DNA from: MPNP01 sp965221445
GTDB taxonomy: Bacteria > Pseudomonadota > Alphaproteobacteria > Rhodobacterales > Rhodobacteraceae
Length of the DNA: 64,000 nt
Assembly (NCBI GenBank): GCA_965221445.1
Contig: CBDCSF010000013.1
Location: forward strand, 2,542,001-2,606,000
Direction of reading: 5' to 3'
This document shows, piece after piece, positions 35,103-44,722 of the stretch. The position numbers were made by a program, and so were the translations under genes. The notes under the pieces are model-generated. The model saw only the letters and a list, made by a program, of their open reading frames with translations, ran no database searches and was not told the origin of the DNA. Numbering within the stretch: position 1 is the first letter of the stretch; each line of letters opens with the position of its first letter.

Positions 35103-37358
35103 CTATTGACCATAAATTAGTTCTGGAAGCCAAAGTGCCAGTTGTGGGAACATAAATACCAAAATCAGACCTATCAATTGGATAGCCATAAATTGAAGCA
35201 TGCCTTTGTAGATATCGGCCAGATCCCAGCTGGGTACAACACCCTTCAGGAAATAGGCTGATAACGCTACAGGTGGGCTAAGCCAGGCAGTTTGTAAGTT
35301 GACGGCAACCAAAATTCCAAACCAGGTAAGATTAACTCCTATTTTATCCAGGGCAGGGATAAGGATAGGTACAATGATTAAAACTATTGGTACCCATTCA
35401 AGTGGCCAACCCAAAAGAAAAATCAGCGCCATTATAATTATCAGGATAAGTGTCTCCGAGAGTTCCACGGAAAGGAGAATCTCAGTGAGCATGGTTGGCG
35501 TACCTAATCTGGAAAATACTGCACCGAAGAAGTTTGAAGCAGCAACTAGAAAAAGAATCAAAACTGTAATTTCCAGGGTTTTGATCAATGCATCATAAAA
35601 TCTTGACCAGTTTAACTTTCTGTAGCAAAGGGCAAGTATTATAGCCCCCATAGCACCGCACCCAGCTCCTTCCGTAGGGGTAGCCCATCCAAACAGAATC
35701 GAGCCCAGGGAGAATGCTACCAGGCCCGAAGGCGGAACCAAACCAATGAAAAATTCATACCACAGATCCGAGAAGTAAAATCCTCCCGGTTTTACTTTTT
35801 TAACCCATTTTGCTCCCAAAAGCATTATGGCCCCCCAACCCAGGGGTAGGATTAACCAGGCAAGTGGGAACAGACCCCCAAGCGAACCTGAAAGGGACAG
35901 GAAGAATAAAACAAAAAGGACTACAATTGAAAAGATTACCAAAAGGGATTCGAGCCAGTAATAAGGTGATGTTTTTGGTTGTTTCTCAACCGGAAGGATA
36001 GGCCCCAAATCAGGATTCATCCAGCATCGGATCATGGCATAGGCAGCGTAAAGCGAGGCGAGGAGAATACCTGGAATTATTGCCGCAGAAAACAGGTCAG
36101 TCACTGGTACTTCCAGTACAGGACCCATGACCACCAGCATAATTGAGGGTGGGATTAGAATTCCTAACGTTCCACCCGCAGTAATGGTACCTGCTGCCAG
36201 CCTAGTATCATATCCTGATTGGTTCATGGTCTTTGAAGCCATGATCCCCAATATGGTCACCGAAGCGCCGACAATTCCCGTAGCAGCAGCAAATATTGTC
36301 GAAACAAATAACACAGCCAGGTATAGGGCTCCACGGGTTCTGGACAACATTAGCTGGACCGAGGAAAACAATCTTTCCATCAATCCAGCCTGCTCCATGA
36401 CAATACCCATGAAAACAAACAACGGTACAGCTGCCAAGGTTTGTTCAAGCATGACTGAATTGAACTGGAAGGTTTGCAGGTAAAATACAAGTGTACCCCC
36501 AAATCCCCAGGCACCAAATACAAATCCAAGGAATATCAGGGTAAAGGAAATAGGGAATCCAACAAAAATTGCGAACAGCATCACACCAATCATGATTACA
36601 CCAACAATTTCAGTCGGTATCCTGGCTAGACCTGTCGAAGTTACGACTGAAGACCACCAATCTCCCAAGGGCATGATTGACGGGTAGAAGGCACTTAGGA
36701 AGATACAGAGCAAACCGATGGCATAAATCGGTAAAACCTTGAAGAATTTTGCTGCACGTCCAGGGCCCATATCATGAAAAGCTCTTAAAATTTCTGCTAT
36801 ACCCTGAAGTATGAGAAAGAAGGCACCAATTGGCATACTAGTACGGGCTGGTGCTAAGGGAGCCATCAGGGTCGTATCCATGGACCTTTCCCATTTGACC
36901 CAGGCACTAATGGTATAATCCAGCGAGATCCAGAAAAAGAAAAGCATAGCTGGAAAATAGAATAAAAGGTAAAGTGAAGCATCAACCGTCGCTTGGCTTT
37001 TCTTGGTCCAGTTGCGGTAGAGGAAATCTGCCCTGATGTGGACACCGCGCATCAAAACATACCCAGCTCCAAGCATAAATAATGCACCAGCAAACATTCT
37101 GCTGGTGTCATATGCCCAACTCGTCGGTGCAATAAAAAGTTTTCTGGCTACGACTTCGTATACCATCGCGAAAATTACGGGAACAAGTAAAAGGCAGGTA
37201 AAACGACCCACCCAATTATTGGTTATATCTATGGTAGAAACGATTTTACGCATCCACTCAGGCATGTCTTCTGGAGTTTCTCCAGCAATACCACTTCTGC
37301 CTTCAGCGATTAACTCATCACCGAGAACTAGATCATCTGGATCAGGTTCCTTTGCCAT
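35103..37358 (-). CDS. dctQM: TRAP transporter fused small-large permease (DctQM)
   Basis: 751 residues. The first ~230 form the DctQ small subunit (four helices), then about residues 250-745 form the DctM large subunit with 12 or more helices and the typical segments MGIVMEQAGLMERLF and GTLGILIPPSIMLVVMG. Fused DctQM proteins are common. The protein uses the sodium gradient with the binding protein encoded just upstream. The substrate is unknown; downstream GMC oxidoreductase and aminotransferase suggest an alcohol or amino-alcohol. Confidence 0.92.
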   Translation of the reverse strand: MAKEPDPDDLVLGDELIAEGRSGIAGETPEDMPEWMRKIVSTIDITNNWVGRFTCLLLVPVIFAMVYEVVARKLFIAPTSWAYDTSRMFAGALFMLGAGYVLMRGVHIRADFLYRNWTKKSQATVDASLYLLFYFPAMLFFFWISLDYTISAWVKWERSMDTTLMAPLAPARTSMPIGAFFLILQGIAEILRAFHDMGPGRAAKFFKVLPIYAIGLLCIFLSAFYPSIMPLGDWWSSVVTSTGLARIPTEIVGVIMIGVMLFAIFVGFPISFTLIFLGFVFGAWGFGGTLVFYLQTFQFNSVMLEQTLAAVPLFVFMGIVMEQAGLMERLFSSVQLMLSRTRGALYLAVLFVSTIFAAATGIVGASVTILGIMASKTMNQSGYDTRLAAGTITAGGTLGILIPPSIMLVVMGPVLEVPVTDLFSAAIIPGILLASLYAAYAMIRCWMNPDLGPILPVEKQPKTSPYYWLESLLVIFSIVVLFVLFFLSLSGSLGGLFPLAWLILPLGWGAIMLLGAKWVKKVKPGGFYFSDLWYEFFIGLVPPSGLVAFSLGSILFGWATPTEGAGCGAMGAIILALCYRKLNWSRFYDALIKTLEITVLILFLVAASNFFGAVFSRLGTPTMLTEILLSVELSETLILIIIMALIFLLGWPLEWVPIVLIIVPILIPALDKIGVNLTWFGILVAVNLQTAWLSPPVALSAYFLKGVVPSWDLADIYKGMLQFMAIQLIGLILVFMFPQLALWLPELIYGQ

Positions 37359-37430
37359 TTTGTAATCTTTCAGTAGAAAGCTCGGAGGCCAAATGAACTA
37401 ATTCCACTTGGAATCCGAGAAATTTTCGAA

Positions 37431-37454
37431 CGGCGGGATAGTCCTATCCCGCCG
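37431..37454 (-). promoter_or_regulatory. Stem-loop between dctP and dctQM
   Basis: CGGCGGGATAG-TC-CTATCCCGCCG, an 11-bp perfect stem 13 bases after the binding-protein stop. Very stable; the third binding-protein gene in this window followed by such an element. Confidence 0.7.
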
Positions 37455-37466
37455 AAAGATTTTACT

Positions 37467-38573
37467 TTATTTTAAAGAGTCAGCAAATGCCTTGCCAAGT
37501 TGGGCATTTGAAGATTGAGCACCTGCCCAGAAGGGCACTGCAATTGTTGCAAACTCTCTCTGGCTGTTCCAAACTTCAGCAAAGAATTCATTCGCTTCTG
37601 CGTTTTTCTCAAGAGTAGCACGAGCAGCATTCATGTAGGCCGGGAAATAATCTGCCGGTGTATCATGCAGAATGACCCCATGGTTCTCAGTCAAATCCTT
37701 AAGCGCCTTACCATTTTCGTAAATCCTGTAGGACATGGCCTTGGACAAAGAAGCATTTGCGGCGACCTCAAGGGCTTTCTTCTGATGATCAGTCAACGAA
37801 TCATAGACATCGCCATTGATATACAGGTCGGCATTAACAACTACCTGGTGTAGACCCTGAAGATAATAATGCTTTAGGACTTTCTGGAAGCCGAAAACGC
37901 TGTCTGGCTTCGGACAACACCATTCAGCCGCATCAATTGTACCTTTTTCAAGGGCTGGAAGAATATCTCCCCCGCCCATTGCGACAGATGCAACACCAAT
38001 GTCTTTGTAGGTTTGACCTGGAATTCCAGGAGGTGTTCTGAACCTGTACTTCCTGAAATCATCCATGGAATTAATTGGTTCCTTGAACCAACCCAATGCT
38101 TCCGGGCCAACAGGCTGGAGCATAAATCCTTTAATATTTACACCCATTTCATCCCAAAGCTGGTCATAGAGTTCTTTCCCGCCACCATATTGAAACCAGG
38201 AAAGGAAAGCGATGTTGTCGATTCCTACACCGGCACCTGCAACGGGTGAACCGAACAGCATAGCTGCGGGATGTTTACCTGACCAGTAATGGGTCCAGGC
38301 AAAACCACCTTCGATCAAACCTTTGTCGACGGCATCAAGAGTTTCAGCTACCCCAACAACGGCACCTGCAGGCAGAACCTCAATTTGAACCTCCCCATTG
38401 GTTAAAGCTGCAACATCAGCGGCAAACTCATTCAGCATATGAACTTCGTCCGCTTGAGCCGGAATAACAGATTGAACCCTAATGGTCACCTCGGAATAAA
38501 CCGATGTAGCCAATAAGACTAAACCACCAATTCCCATTGCGAGGGTTTTGGTAATAGTTCTACTAACATTCAT
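37467..38573 (-). CDS. dctP: TRAP transporter substrate-binding protein (DctP)
   Basis: Periplasmic TRAP binding protein, 368 aa. Signal peptide (TKTLAMGIGGLVLLATSVYS, then EVTIRVQS), the family segment FRTPPGIPGQTYKDIGVASV with the Arg that normally binds a carboxylate, and the IDAAEWCCPKPD and LQGLHQVVVNADLYING segments of the DctP7-like subgroup. GGAGG lies six bases before the ATG. First gene of the TRAP operon; the divergent IclR gene some 930 bases away, past terC, is a candidate regulator. Confidence 0.9.
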   Translation of the reverse strand: MNVSRTITKTLAMGIGGLVLLATSVYSEVTIRVQSVIPAQADEVHMLNEFAADVAALTNGEVQIEVLPAGAVVGVAETLDAVDKGLIEGGFAWTHYWSGKHPAAMLFGSPVAGAGVGIDNIAFLSWFQYGGGKELYDQLWDEMGVNIKGFMLQPVGPEALGWFKEPINSMDDFRKYRFRTPPGIPGQTYKDIGVASVAMGGGDILPALEKGTIDAAEWCCPKPDSVFGFQKVLKHYYLQGLHQVVVNADLYINGDVYDSLTDHQKKALEVAANASLSKAMSYRIYENGKALKDLTENHGVILHDTPADYFPAYMNAARATLEKNAEANEFFAEVWNSQREFATIAVPFWAGAQSSNAQLGKAFADSLK

Positions 38574-38716
38574 AATAGTCCTCCAAAATTGCCTTCCGAT
38601 TAAATTCTCGATGCTTAAACCAGTGAAGGCATTACTGGCTTACAATACAATGTATTTTTACCGAGATTACGGGGAAATATAATTCCCTGTGAAACCACAA
38701 AATCCTTTATTACAAA

Positions 38717-39331
38717 TTATACCAATCCTGCCAAATGAATTAGTTCCAATCCTCCCTCATACATCAGGTCCAACGACAGGTATATGAGGAAAAGCAACCC
38801 GGCATATGCCAGTATCGGGAAACGGGTAAGTATTTTCATTATAACAGTTGCACAGAGGGCCATTATGGCAATTGCCAAGGCTATCCCAAATATCATTAAT
38901 GCAATCTCGTCTCTTGCGATGGCAGCAATGGCCAAAACATTATCAAGCGACATGGAAACATCCGCCACAGTGATTACAATCATGGCTTTTTTCAATTGTC
39001 CCAAAGGAGTTTCTTTGTCCTTGATAGCTTGGTCGTCTACCATTTGAGTTGATTGGGAATGTCCCCTTATGTCCTTGTAGAAACGCCAACATACCCAACA
39101 GAGAAGTAAACCACCGAAAAAAAGTATCCCGGGTATCTGGAGCAAAAACGAGGCCATCACGGCAAATACTATCCTCAGGATTGCTGCCATGGCCAACCCC
39201 AAGATAATTGCAAATTTCCGGTATTTCTCGTCTACTCCGGCGGCGGCCATCCCAATGACCAATGCATTGTCTCCAGAAAGGATGATATCCGCAAAAATTA
39301 TCTGCGGAACCATTATCAAGTAATCGACCAA
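38717..39331 (-). CDS. TerC-family integral membrane protein
   Basis: 204 residues, about seven helices, TerC/YjbE type: conserved acidic motifs ILSGDNALVIG and VADVSMSLDNVLAIAA, the latter two inside membrane helices, as in metal-transporting TerC proteins (Mn2+ efflux in known members). The chosen start is TTG; an ATG lies 18 bases further in. It stands upstream of dctP in the same direction but with a 140-base gap, so it is probably a separate unit. Confidence 0.87.
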   Translation of the reverse strand: MVDYLIMVPQIIFADIILSGDNALVIGMAAAGVDEKYRKFAIILGLAMAAILRIVFAVMASFLLQIPGILFFGGLLLCWVCWRFYKDIRGHSQSTQMVDDQAIKDKETPLGQLKKAMIVITVADVSMSLDNVLAIAAIARDEIALMIFGIALAIAIMALCATVIMKILTRFPILAYAGLLFLIYLSLDLMYEGGLELIHLAGLV

Positions 39332-39505
39332 TATATGTTTCCCGCTGGTAGAATACTAAATCAAATCGAAAAGAGTTGTTAGCAGATTTGCAAACATATT
39401 CCAGATCAATAGTATTACTATGAAAAAATGAGACAAATAATCTCAAAATTGAATTATTGAAGAAAATCATTATTTTCAAGTACCATTATTCTTGGTTAAA
39501 GGCAA

Positions 39506-40261
39506 ATGCGAAAAACATCAAAAATTCCTACTTCCTACAGGATGATAAAAATTATTGAAGTTATCGGTAATTCGGGTGGTGCGCTAACTCCGTCTGAGAT
39601 CAATAGGGAGGTAAACCTGCCGAAACAAAGTCTTCACAGGCTTTGCGAAAGGCTGCTGCAAGAAGGTTATTTGGTTAAGGAAGTAAATAATCGTTTGGCA
39701 TCTGGAGAAAAACTAAAGGGACTTGCACGTAGAATTTTTCTAGATTCTGATCAAAAAATTGTTCGACATCAAATCTTGCGAAAAGCATCTCAAAATATTG
39801 GGGAAACAATCAATCTGGTTATTCCTGATGTCAACGGGATGGTTTATATTGATAGGGTAGAAACAGATTGGCCTTTGAGAATCCAACTTCCCATAGGCTC
39901 ACATGTACCTTTTCATTGTACTGCAAGCGGTAAAGCATATCTGTCAACTCTAACTGCCCTTGAACAAAGGAAATTGGCCTCAAATCTTGAATTGTCAAAG
40001 CTTACAGAAAATACCATATGCACCTCTGATGATCTGATCAAAGAATTAGAAGATGTAACCAAACTGGGGTATGCATTGGATATGGAAGAATTTATTCACG
40101 GGATGGTCGCAGCATCAGTTCCAATCTCTGATGAGAAAGGAAAATATATTGCTTCTATAGCCTTTCATGGTCCAACTCAAAGGCTCTCGCTTGAGGAGCT
40201 GCTCAAGAAAAAGGACTTTCTTTTCGAAAGTGCCATACGGTTACAGGAAGTCCTGATTTAG
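39506..40261 (+). CDS. IclR-family transcriptional regulator
   Basis: 251 residues: N-terminal winged helix (about residues 10-75, GGALTPSEINREVNLPKQSL and HRLCERLLQEGYL) and the C-terminal IclR effector-binding domain (about 80-250; PIGSHVPFHCTASGKAYLST, and GYALDMEEFIHGMVAASVPI). AAAGGC precedes the ATG. Divergent from terC and the TRAP operon; IclR proteins often control adjacent catabolic genes, so it is a candidate regulator of the TRAP/GMC/aminotransferase genes. The 276 bases after it hold no recognised feature. Confidence 0.88.
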   Translation: MRKTSKIPTSYRMIKIIEVIGNSGGALTPSEINREVNLPKQSLHRLCERLLQEGYLVKEVNNRLASGEKLKGLARRIFLDSDQKIVRHQILRKASQNIGETINLVIPDVNGMVYIDRVETDWPLRIQLPIGSHVPFHCTASGKAYLSTLTALEQRKLASNLELSKLTENTICTSDDLIKELEDVTKLGYALDMEEFIHGMVAASVPISDEKGKYIASIAFHGPTQRLSLEELLKKKDFLFESAIRLQEVLI

Positions 40262-40537
40262 GTAACCAATCAAACCGTATTTGTTCATTCAAATTTATAG
40301 AATCGACATTAAGGCAAATAATGTCTTAATAGGGGATTGAGCATATTGCCTGGTAATAATACTGGAACTATCAATTTAATGTAAGGCATAATAAGGGTAC
40401 GAATGAACTAAGGCACATGATAAGAGGGCGAGCAGTGAAAGACCTGAAAAGAACACACGAGCCGAAAATGTAACCGATACAATGAAACCTCAGCGACCAG
40501 AAAAGTCCAAGGATACTTCAGAGCGGGAAAGTTAAGA

Positions 40538-41074
40538 ATGTTGGATAAGCTTGATGATACAAACTTTGATCTGCTGTTTTCTATAAGAAGATCAGTTCGA
40601 TATCATATGCATCGTCGCCGATTTTATGAAGCATGGAATACATATACAATCACTGTTGCACTGGTTGGAGGATCAGTATCTTTAGTTGCTTTTTTGGGAA
40701 ATTACTTGCATGATTATCTACCAATTTTCCTAGCGTTTGTTTCTCTGGTAGCAATCATCGATTTGGCTTTTGGACCCACAGTCAGAAAAGCAGGTCATCA
40801 TGGAGAATTGGCACGGTGTTTTATAGAATTGGAAAAAATATTTGCGAAAGGCAAGAATTTAACCAAAGATCAAATTGAAGTTGCTACAAAGCAAAGATTA
40901 GAGATTGAAGCTAGCGAGCCACCAATAATGCGTCTTTTAGACGTCATGTGTCATTACGAAATTATGAAGTCGATTGGGCATGAAAAGCCGCTTCCAAGAA
41001 TTCCTTTATGGCGCCGAATTATCGTTCATATAGGTAGTCAGACAACTTACGCCCGGACTCTCACAGCTTCCTGA
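40538..41074 (+). CDS. SLATT-like two-helix membrane protein
   Basis: 178 residues. An N-terminal basic helix (LFSIRRSVRYHMHRRRFYEA) is followed by two membrane helices (about residues 35-53 and 58-76) and a cytoplasmic helical tail. The RRS-x-R-Y-H-x-x-R-R-x-F-Y pattern before a two-helix unit resembles SLATT domains, predicted membrane effectors in nucleotide-signalling immune systems, and similar proteins in prophages. No cyclic-nucleotide synthase or other partner is adjacent. Assignment by pattern only. Confidence 0.55.
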   Translation: MLDKLDDTNFDLLFSIRRSVRYHMHRRRFYEAWNTYTITVALVGGSVSLVAFLGNYLHDYLPIFLAFVSLVAIIDLAFGPTVRKAGHHGELARCFIELEKIFAKGKNLTKDQIEVATKQRLEIEASEPPIMRLLDVMCHYEIMKSIGHEKPLPRIPLWRRIIVHIGSQTTYARTLTAS

Positions 41075-41136
41075 AACCAATTTAAGGGGCTTCTATTACC
41101 AATGAAGCAATTATTGGTGAAGTAAGTTAGGAGTTC

Positions 41137-42219
41137 CTACAAGAAGACAACTATGTTGCCGAAATGTGATTTATCCATAAATCTTGTTTGAGCTTGTTTG
41201 AAGTCCCTTAAATGAAATTGCTCAGCAAGCAAGGGTTTGATTTCCTTTCTTTCAATGTACCCAACAAGGTTACTAAATGTTCCGCGTGGTACAATGGTTG
41301 CACCAACAAGAATAAGGTCTTTGAGATAAAATGTGCGAAGATCAAAGTCAACTATTGGTCCGGCTATTGCACCAGAACAAACATAGCGTCCACCATGATT
41401 GAGTATTTCCAGCAATTTGGGCCAAATTCTGCCTCCTACTACATCTGCAACAACAGAAACTCCCTTTCCTGAACTTAATTCCATAACCTTTTGAACAAAA
41501 TCCTTTTCTTCTCGAAATAGGATTTTGTTGGGCAATACACGTTTGACCTGATCAGCTTTATCCCTGCTGGATACGGCTACTGTCGTTGCATTCCTGCGAT
41601 TGGCCAATTGGATGAGTGCGGAACCAACACCTCCAGAAGCGCCTGTAATCAGAACGATATCTCCCTCCTTGACCCTTGCTCTATCCAGCATGTTCTCAGC
41701 AGTTACACTTGAAGTGGCAAAAGTAGCAAGCTCTGGTAATGAGTAATCCGACCATATTGGATGGACGGCATTACCGGGAACTTTGGTGTATTCAGCAAAA
41801 CCACCATCAATTTCACTACCAAGATACCCGATTACCTTATATCTTTCGGTATGTTCCAAAGGCCTTATCCAAGGATCAACCATTACGGTTTTACCGAGCA
41901 AATGCTGGAATTGATCCCCTTTAACTTCGACAACCTCTCCAGCAATGTCGGCTCCCTGTATTCTTGGGAATTGGAGTGAAGTTCCGCCCCAACCTCCATC
42001 CTCGGTGTCTGAGTTTTCTTGATCTTGATTATCCCTCCCTGGTTTTGAGCTTTTCGAATACCAGCCTACTCGGGTATTAACATCGGTGTTATTCAGACCA
42101 CAAGCACCAACCTTGATCAAGACCTCGCCCTCCAAAAGTGAAGGAACAGGAATGTCCTCACGCCATTCTAATTTATCCATACCCCCATGACCAGTCAGAA
42201 GGATACCTTTCATTACCAT
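41137..42219 (-). CDS. MDR-superfamily oxidoreductase (quinone-oxidoreductase-like)
   Basis: 360 residues. GroES-like N-terminal half with VGACGLNNTDVNTRVGWYSK and a family-specific insert (about 60-85), then Rossmann domain with LITGASGGVGSALIQLANRR. No complete structural-zinc lobe. Begins 19 bases after the stop of the dimethylglycine-dehydrogenase-like gene and is surely co-transcribed with it. A role in disposing of an aldehyde or in reducing power transfer during demethylation is possible but not shown by the sequence. Confidence 0.82.
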   Translation of the reverse strand: MVMKGILLTGHGGMDKLEWREDIPVPSLLEGEVLIKVGACGLNNTDVNTRVGWYSKSSKPGRDNQDQENSDTEDGGWGGTSLQFPRIQGADIAGEVVEVKGDQFQHLLGKTVMVDPWIRPLEHTERYKVIGYLGSEIDGGFAEYTKVPGNAVHPIWSDYSLPELATFATSSVTAENMLDRARVKEGDIVLITGASGGVGSALIQLANRRNATTVAVSSRDKADQVKRVLPNKILFREEKDFVQKVMELSSGKGVSVVADVVGGRIWPKLLEILNHGGRYVCSGAIAGPIVDFDLRTFYLKDLILVGATIVPRGTFSNLVGYIERKEIKPLLAEQFHLRDFKQAQTRFMDKSHFGNIVVFL

Positions 42220-42238
42220 AACTCTAACCTTTCCTGGT

Positions 42239-44656
42239 TTATACTTTTTGTAATGTATTCTGAGGATCGTAAGGTGGTTTGTTCAGAATGGAAGCTTTTC
42301 TCATTTCATTCATAATTCTGACCTTGATACTGGTTTCATCATTATTGTAATCGGGTTTGACGAAACCGAACGCAAGCAATTTATTTACTCTGTACCCAAA
42401 ACCAATGGAACTGATTGAACCTATTTGCTTTCCTGATGAATAAATTGCTTCCCCTCCATTGCCATCATCTTTCCCATCATCTTCAATTTCCAATTGAACA
42501 CAATAGATTTTTGGCTGTTTTCTCAAAGTTGCACGGTCTCCCACGAATTCATGGTTGAGATCAACAAATCTCATCTGTCTAGTTTCTGCTAGAGTAACTT
42601 CATTGGTCAGTTCACTTGCACCCATATATCCTTTTTCCAATCGCATGGAGTTCATGGCAAAGGAACCATATAATTGCAGACCGTGTTTTGGTCCCTTCTC
42701 AAGAAGAAGTTTGAAAGTATTCCTTATGACTGTCCTCGGTCCATGCAATTCCCAACCTAATTCACCGGCATAGGACATTCGAAAAGCCCAGAGTTTTGAA
42801 CCATCAATTGAAATTTCACGATTAGACAACCAGGGGAACGCACTATTTGAGAGAGCGTAATCCGTAATTTCTGACAAAATTGTACGTGAAAAGGGACCAT
42901 TCACAGCCAAAGCACCCCATTCATCGGATAGGTTACGAATGTTAATCCTTTCAGATGCTCTGTTAAAATACAAAATGTCCAGAAGTCTTTGTTCAAAGAA
43001 AGCTGCGCAAACGAGATAAAACCTGTCTTCGGCAAGACAAAAAACGGTTGTCTCCAACTCAATTCGTCCCGATTTGTTCAACAGGTGGGTAAGACACATT
43101 TTACCTGGTACAGGTAATTGATTGGGGATTAATCCTGTTAAAAATCGCTTGGCATCCTTCCCTGTTACCTCGACTTTGGTAAATGCTGAAATATCCATCA
43201 TCCCAGCCTGATTCTGAACGGCTTTGACCTCTTTTGCAATTATGTTATGAAGTTGACTTCTTCGAAAACTGTAAATGTCTTTCGGTTCTGTGTTGGGAGG
43301 GGCAAACCATCTGGGTCTTTCATGGCCATTGACTTCTTCAAAGACGGCATTTCTATCTTTCAGCAAATCATAAATAACAGATGGTCGGACTGGTCTTGCT
43401 TCCATGCGATTAAAATTGGGAAACGGTACTTCGTGCCGAAGGATGTAGTCTTCTTTGGCCTTGATCACCTGGTAGTTGTCTGAAGCATATGAACCGAATC
43501 TGCGAGGGTCGAACTCACGCATATTGATTTCAGCCTCCCCATGGACAATCAAACGTGCCAATTCCCTCGTTAAAGCCGGTCCCCAACCAATTCCAATCTG
43601 TGTACCGCAACAGCACCAATAGTTTTTAAGTTTAGGAGCTGGACCAATTAAGGGGTTACCATCAGGGGGATGGCTAATAGCTCCATGAACGACTCGACGG
43701 ATTCCAAGATTAGCTAACATTGGAATTCTTTTGAAAGCATTTTCCAACCAGGGTAAAACCCTGTCAAAATCTGGTTCAAACAACTCGTTTTCTGCCTCCC
43801 AGGGACAACCTTCAAGCCATACAGGGTTTGGATTTGATTTTTCATAAATTCCAATCAATCCTGATTGTTGTTCCATGCGGAAATAACCGGAAACCTCTCG
43901 ATCATCTCGAATAACTGGCAGTTCCGATTCCAAATTTGAGAATTCAGGAACCTGTTCAGTTACAAAATAATGGTGGGTCATTGATGTTGTGGGAAGGTTG
44001 TAGTCAGACCACTTGGCAATTTGTTTTGCGTAGGTCCCACCAGCGTTGATTACATGTTTACAGATTATTCTACCCTTTGGTGTATCCACCAGCCATTCAC
44101 CGGATTTTGTTGTTGATATACCATTCACCAGAGTTCTGCGGAAGATTTTAACACCTTGGTTTTTTGCCCCTTTGGCAAGTGCCTGTGTAACGTTTGAAGG
44201 ATCCACGTGCCCATCACCAGGAGTGTGGAGAGCCGACTTTACTCCATTCAGATTATAGAAGGGATGTATTTTGGCAATTTCTTTTGGCCCAATGAGATCC
44301 ATTTGAAACCCTAGTCCTTTCCCTACAGACATGGATTGTAGCTGCCAGTCTACTTCATCGTCAGTATATGCCAATCTCAAGGACCCGCATCCATGCCAAC
44401 TAACTTTCATTCCCGTTTTTTCTTTGAGAATCCCGGAATAAAGTTCAATGTTGTATCCTACACACTTACCGAGGGAGTAACTTGAGGTGGAATGGGTAAT
44501 TTGACCCGCAGCATGCCAAGTAGACCCACTTGTCAATTCAGCTTTTTCCAACAAAACCACATCATGTATACCTTCCCGGGGTAAGTGGTAGGCTAAACCA
44601 CAGCCCATAACTCCACCACCAATGATTACTACCTCTGCATGCGTTGGAACTGCCAT
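42239..44656 (-). CDS. Dimethylglycine/sarcosine dehydrogenase-like flavoprotein
   Basis: About 805 residues. N-terminal DAO domain with FAD motif EVVIIGGGVMGCGLAYHLPR and SGSTWHAAGQ, whose His is the covalent FAD attachment site in dimethylglycine and sarcosine dehydrogenases; then an FAO_M region, and a C-terminal GcvT fold (about residues 440-790) with QAGMMDISAFTKVEV and the folate-pocket type segments (SYAGELGWELH, RLEKGYMGASELT). Oxidatively removes an N-methyl group, passing the one-carbon unit to tetrahydrofolate. I chose the ATG at 44656; a GTG nine bases earlier is possible. Divergent from the RpiR regulator. Confidence 0.88.
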   Translation of the reverse strand: MAVPTHAEVVIIGGGVMGCGLAYHLPREGIHDVVLLEKAELTSGSTWHAAGQITHSTSSYSLGKCVGYNIELYSGILKEKTGMKVSWHGCGSLRLAYTDDEVDWQLQSMSVGKGLGFQMDLIGPKEIAKIHPFYNLNGVKSALHTPGDGHVDPSNVTQALAKGAKNQGVKIFRRTLVNGISTTKSGEWLVDTPKGRIICKHVINAGGTYAKQIAKWSDYNLPTTSMTHHYFVTEQVPEFSNLESELPVIRDDREVSGYFRMEQQSGLIGIYEKSNPNPVWLEGCPWEAENELFEPDFDRVLPWLENAFKRIPMLANLGIRRVVHGAISHPPDGNPLIGPAPKLKNYWCCCGTQIGIGWGPALTRELARLIVHGEAEINMREFDPRRFGSYASDNYQVIKAKEDYILRHEVPFPNFNRMEARPVRPSVIYDLLKDRNAVFEEVNGHERPRWFAPPNTEPKDIYSFRRSQLHNIIAKEVKAVQNQAGMMDISAFTKVEVTGKDAKRFLTGLIPNQLPVPGKMCLTHLLNKSGRIELETTVFCLAEDRFYLVCAAFFEQRLLDILYFNRASERINIRNLSDEWGALAVNGPFSRTILSEITDYALSNSAFPWLSNREISIDGSKLWAFRMSYAGELGWELHGPRTVIRNTFKLLLEKGPKHGLQLYGSFAMNSMRLEKGYMGASELTNEVTLAETRQMRFVDLNHEFVGDRATLRKQPKIYCVQLEIEDDGKDDGNGGEAIYSSGKQIGSISSIGFGYRVNKLLAFGFVKPDYNNDETSIKVRIMNEMRKASILNKPPYDPQNTLQKV

Positions 44657-44722
44657 AAATTTCACATATAAATTTGACCTATTAAATTACATATGTATTT
44701 TTTTACTCAGGAAAAAAAACAA

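Noticed and set aside
38943..39479. A 178-codon minus-strand open frame upstream of and overlapping terC
   Set aside because: It is a shifted frame over the TerC gene, whose acidic helix motifs are intact in the other frame.
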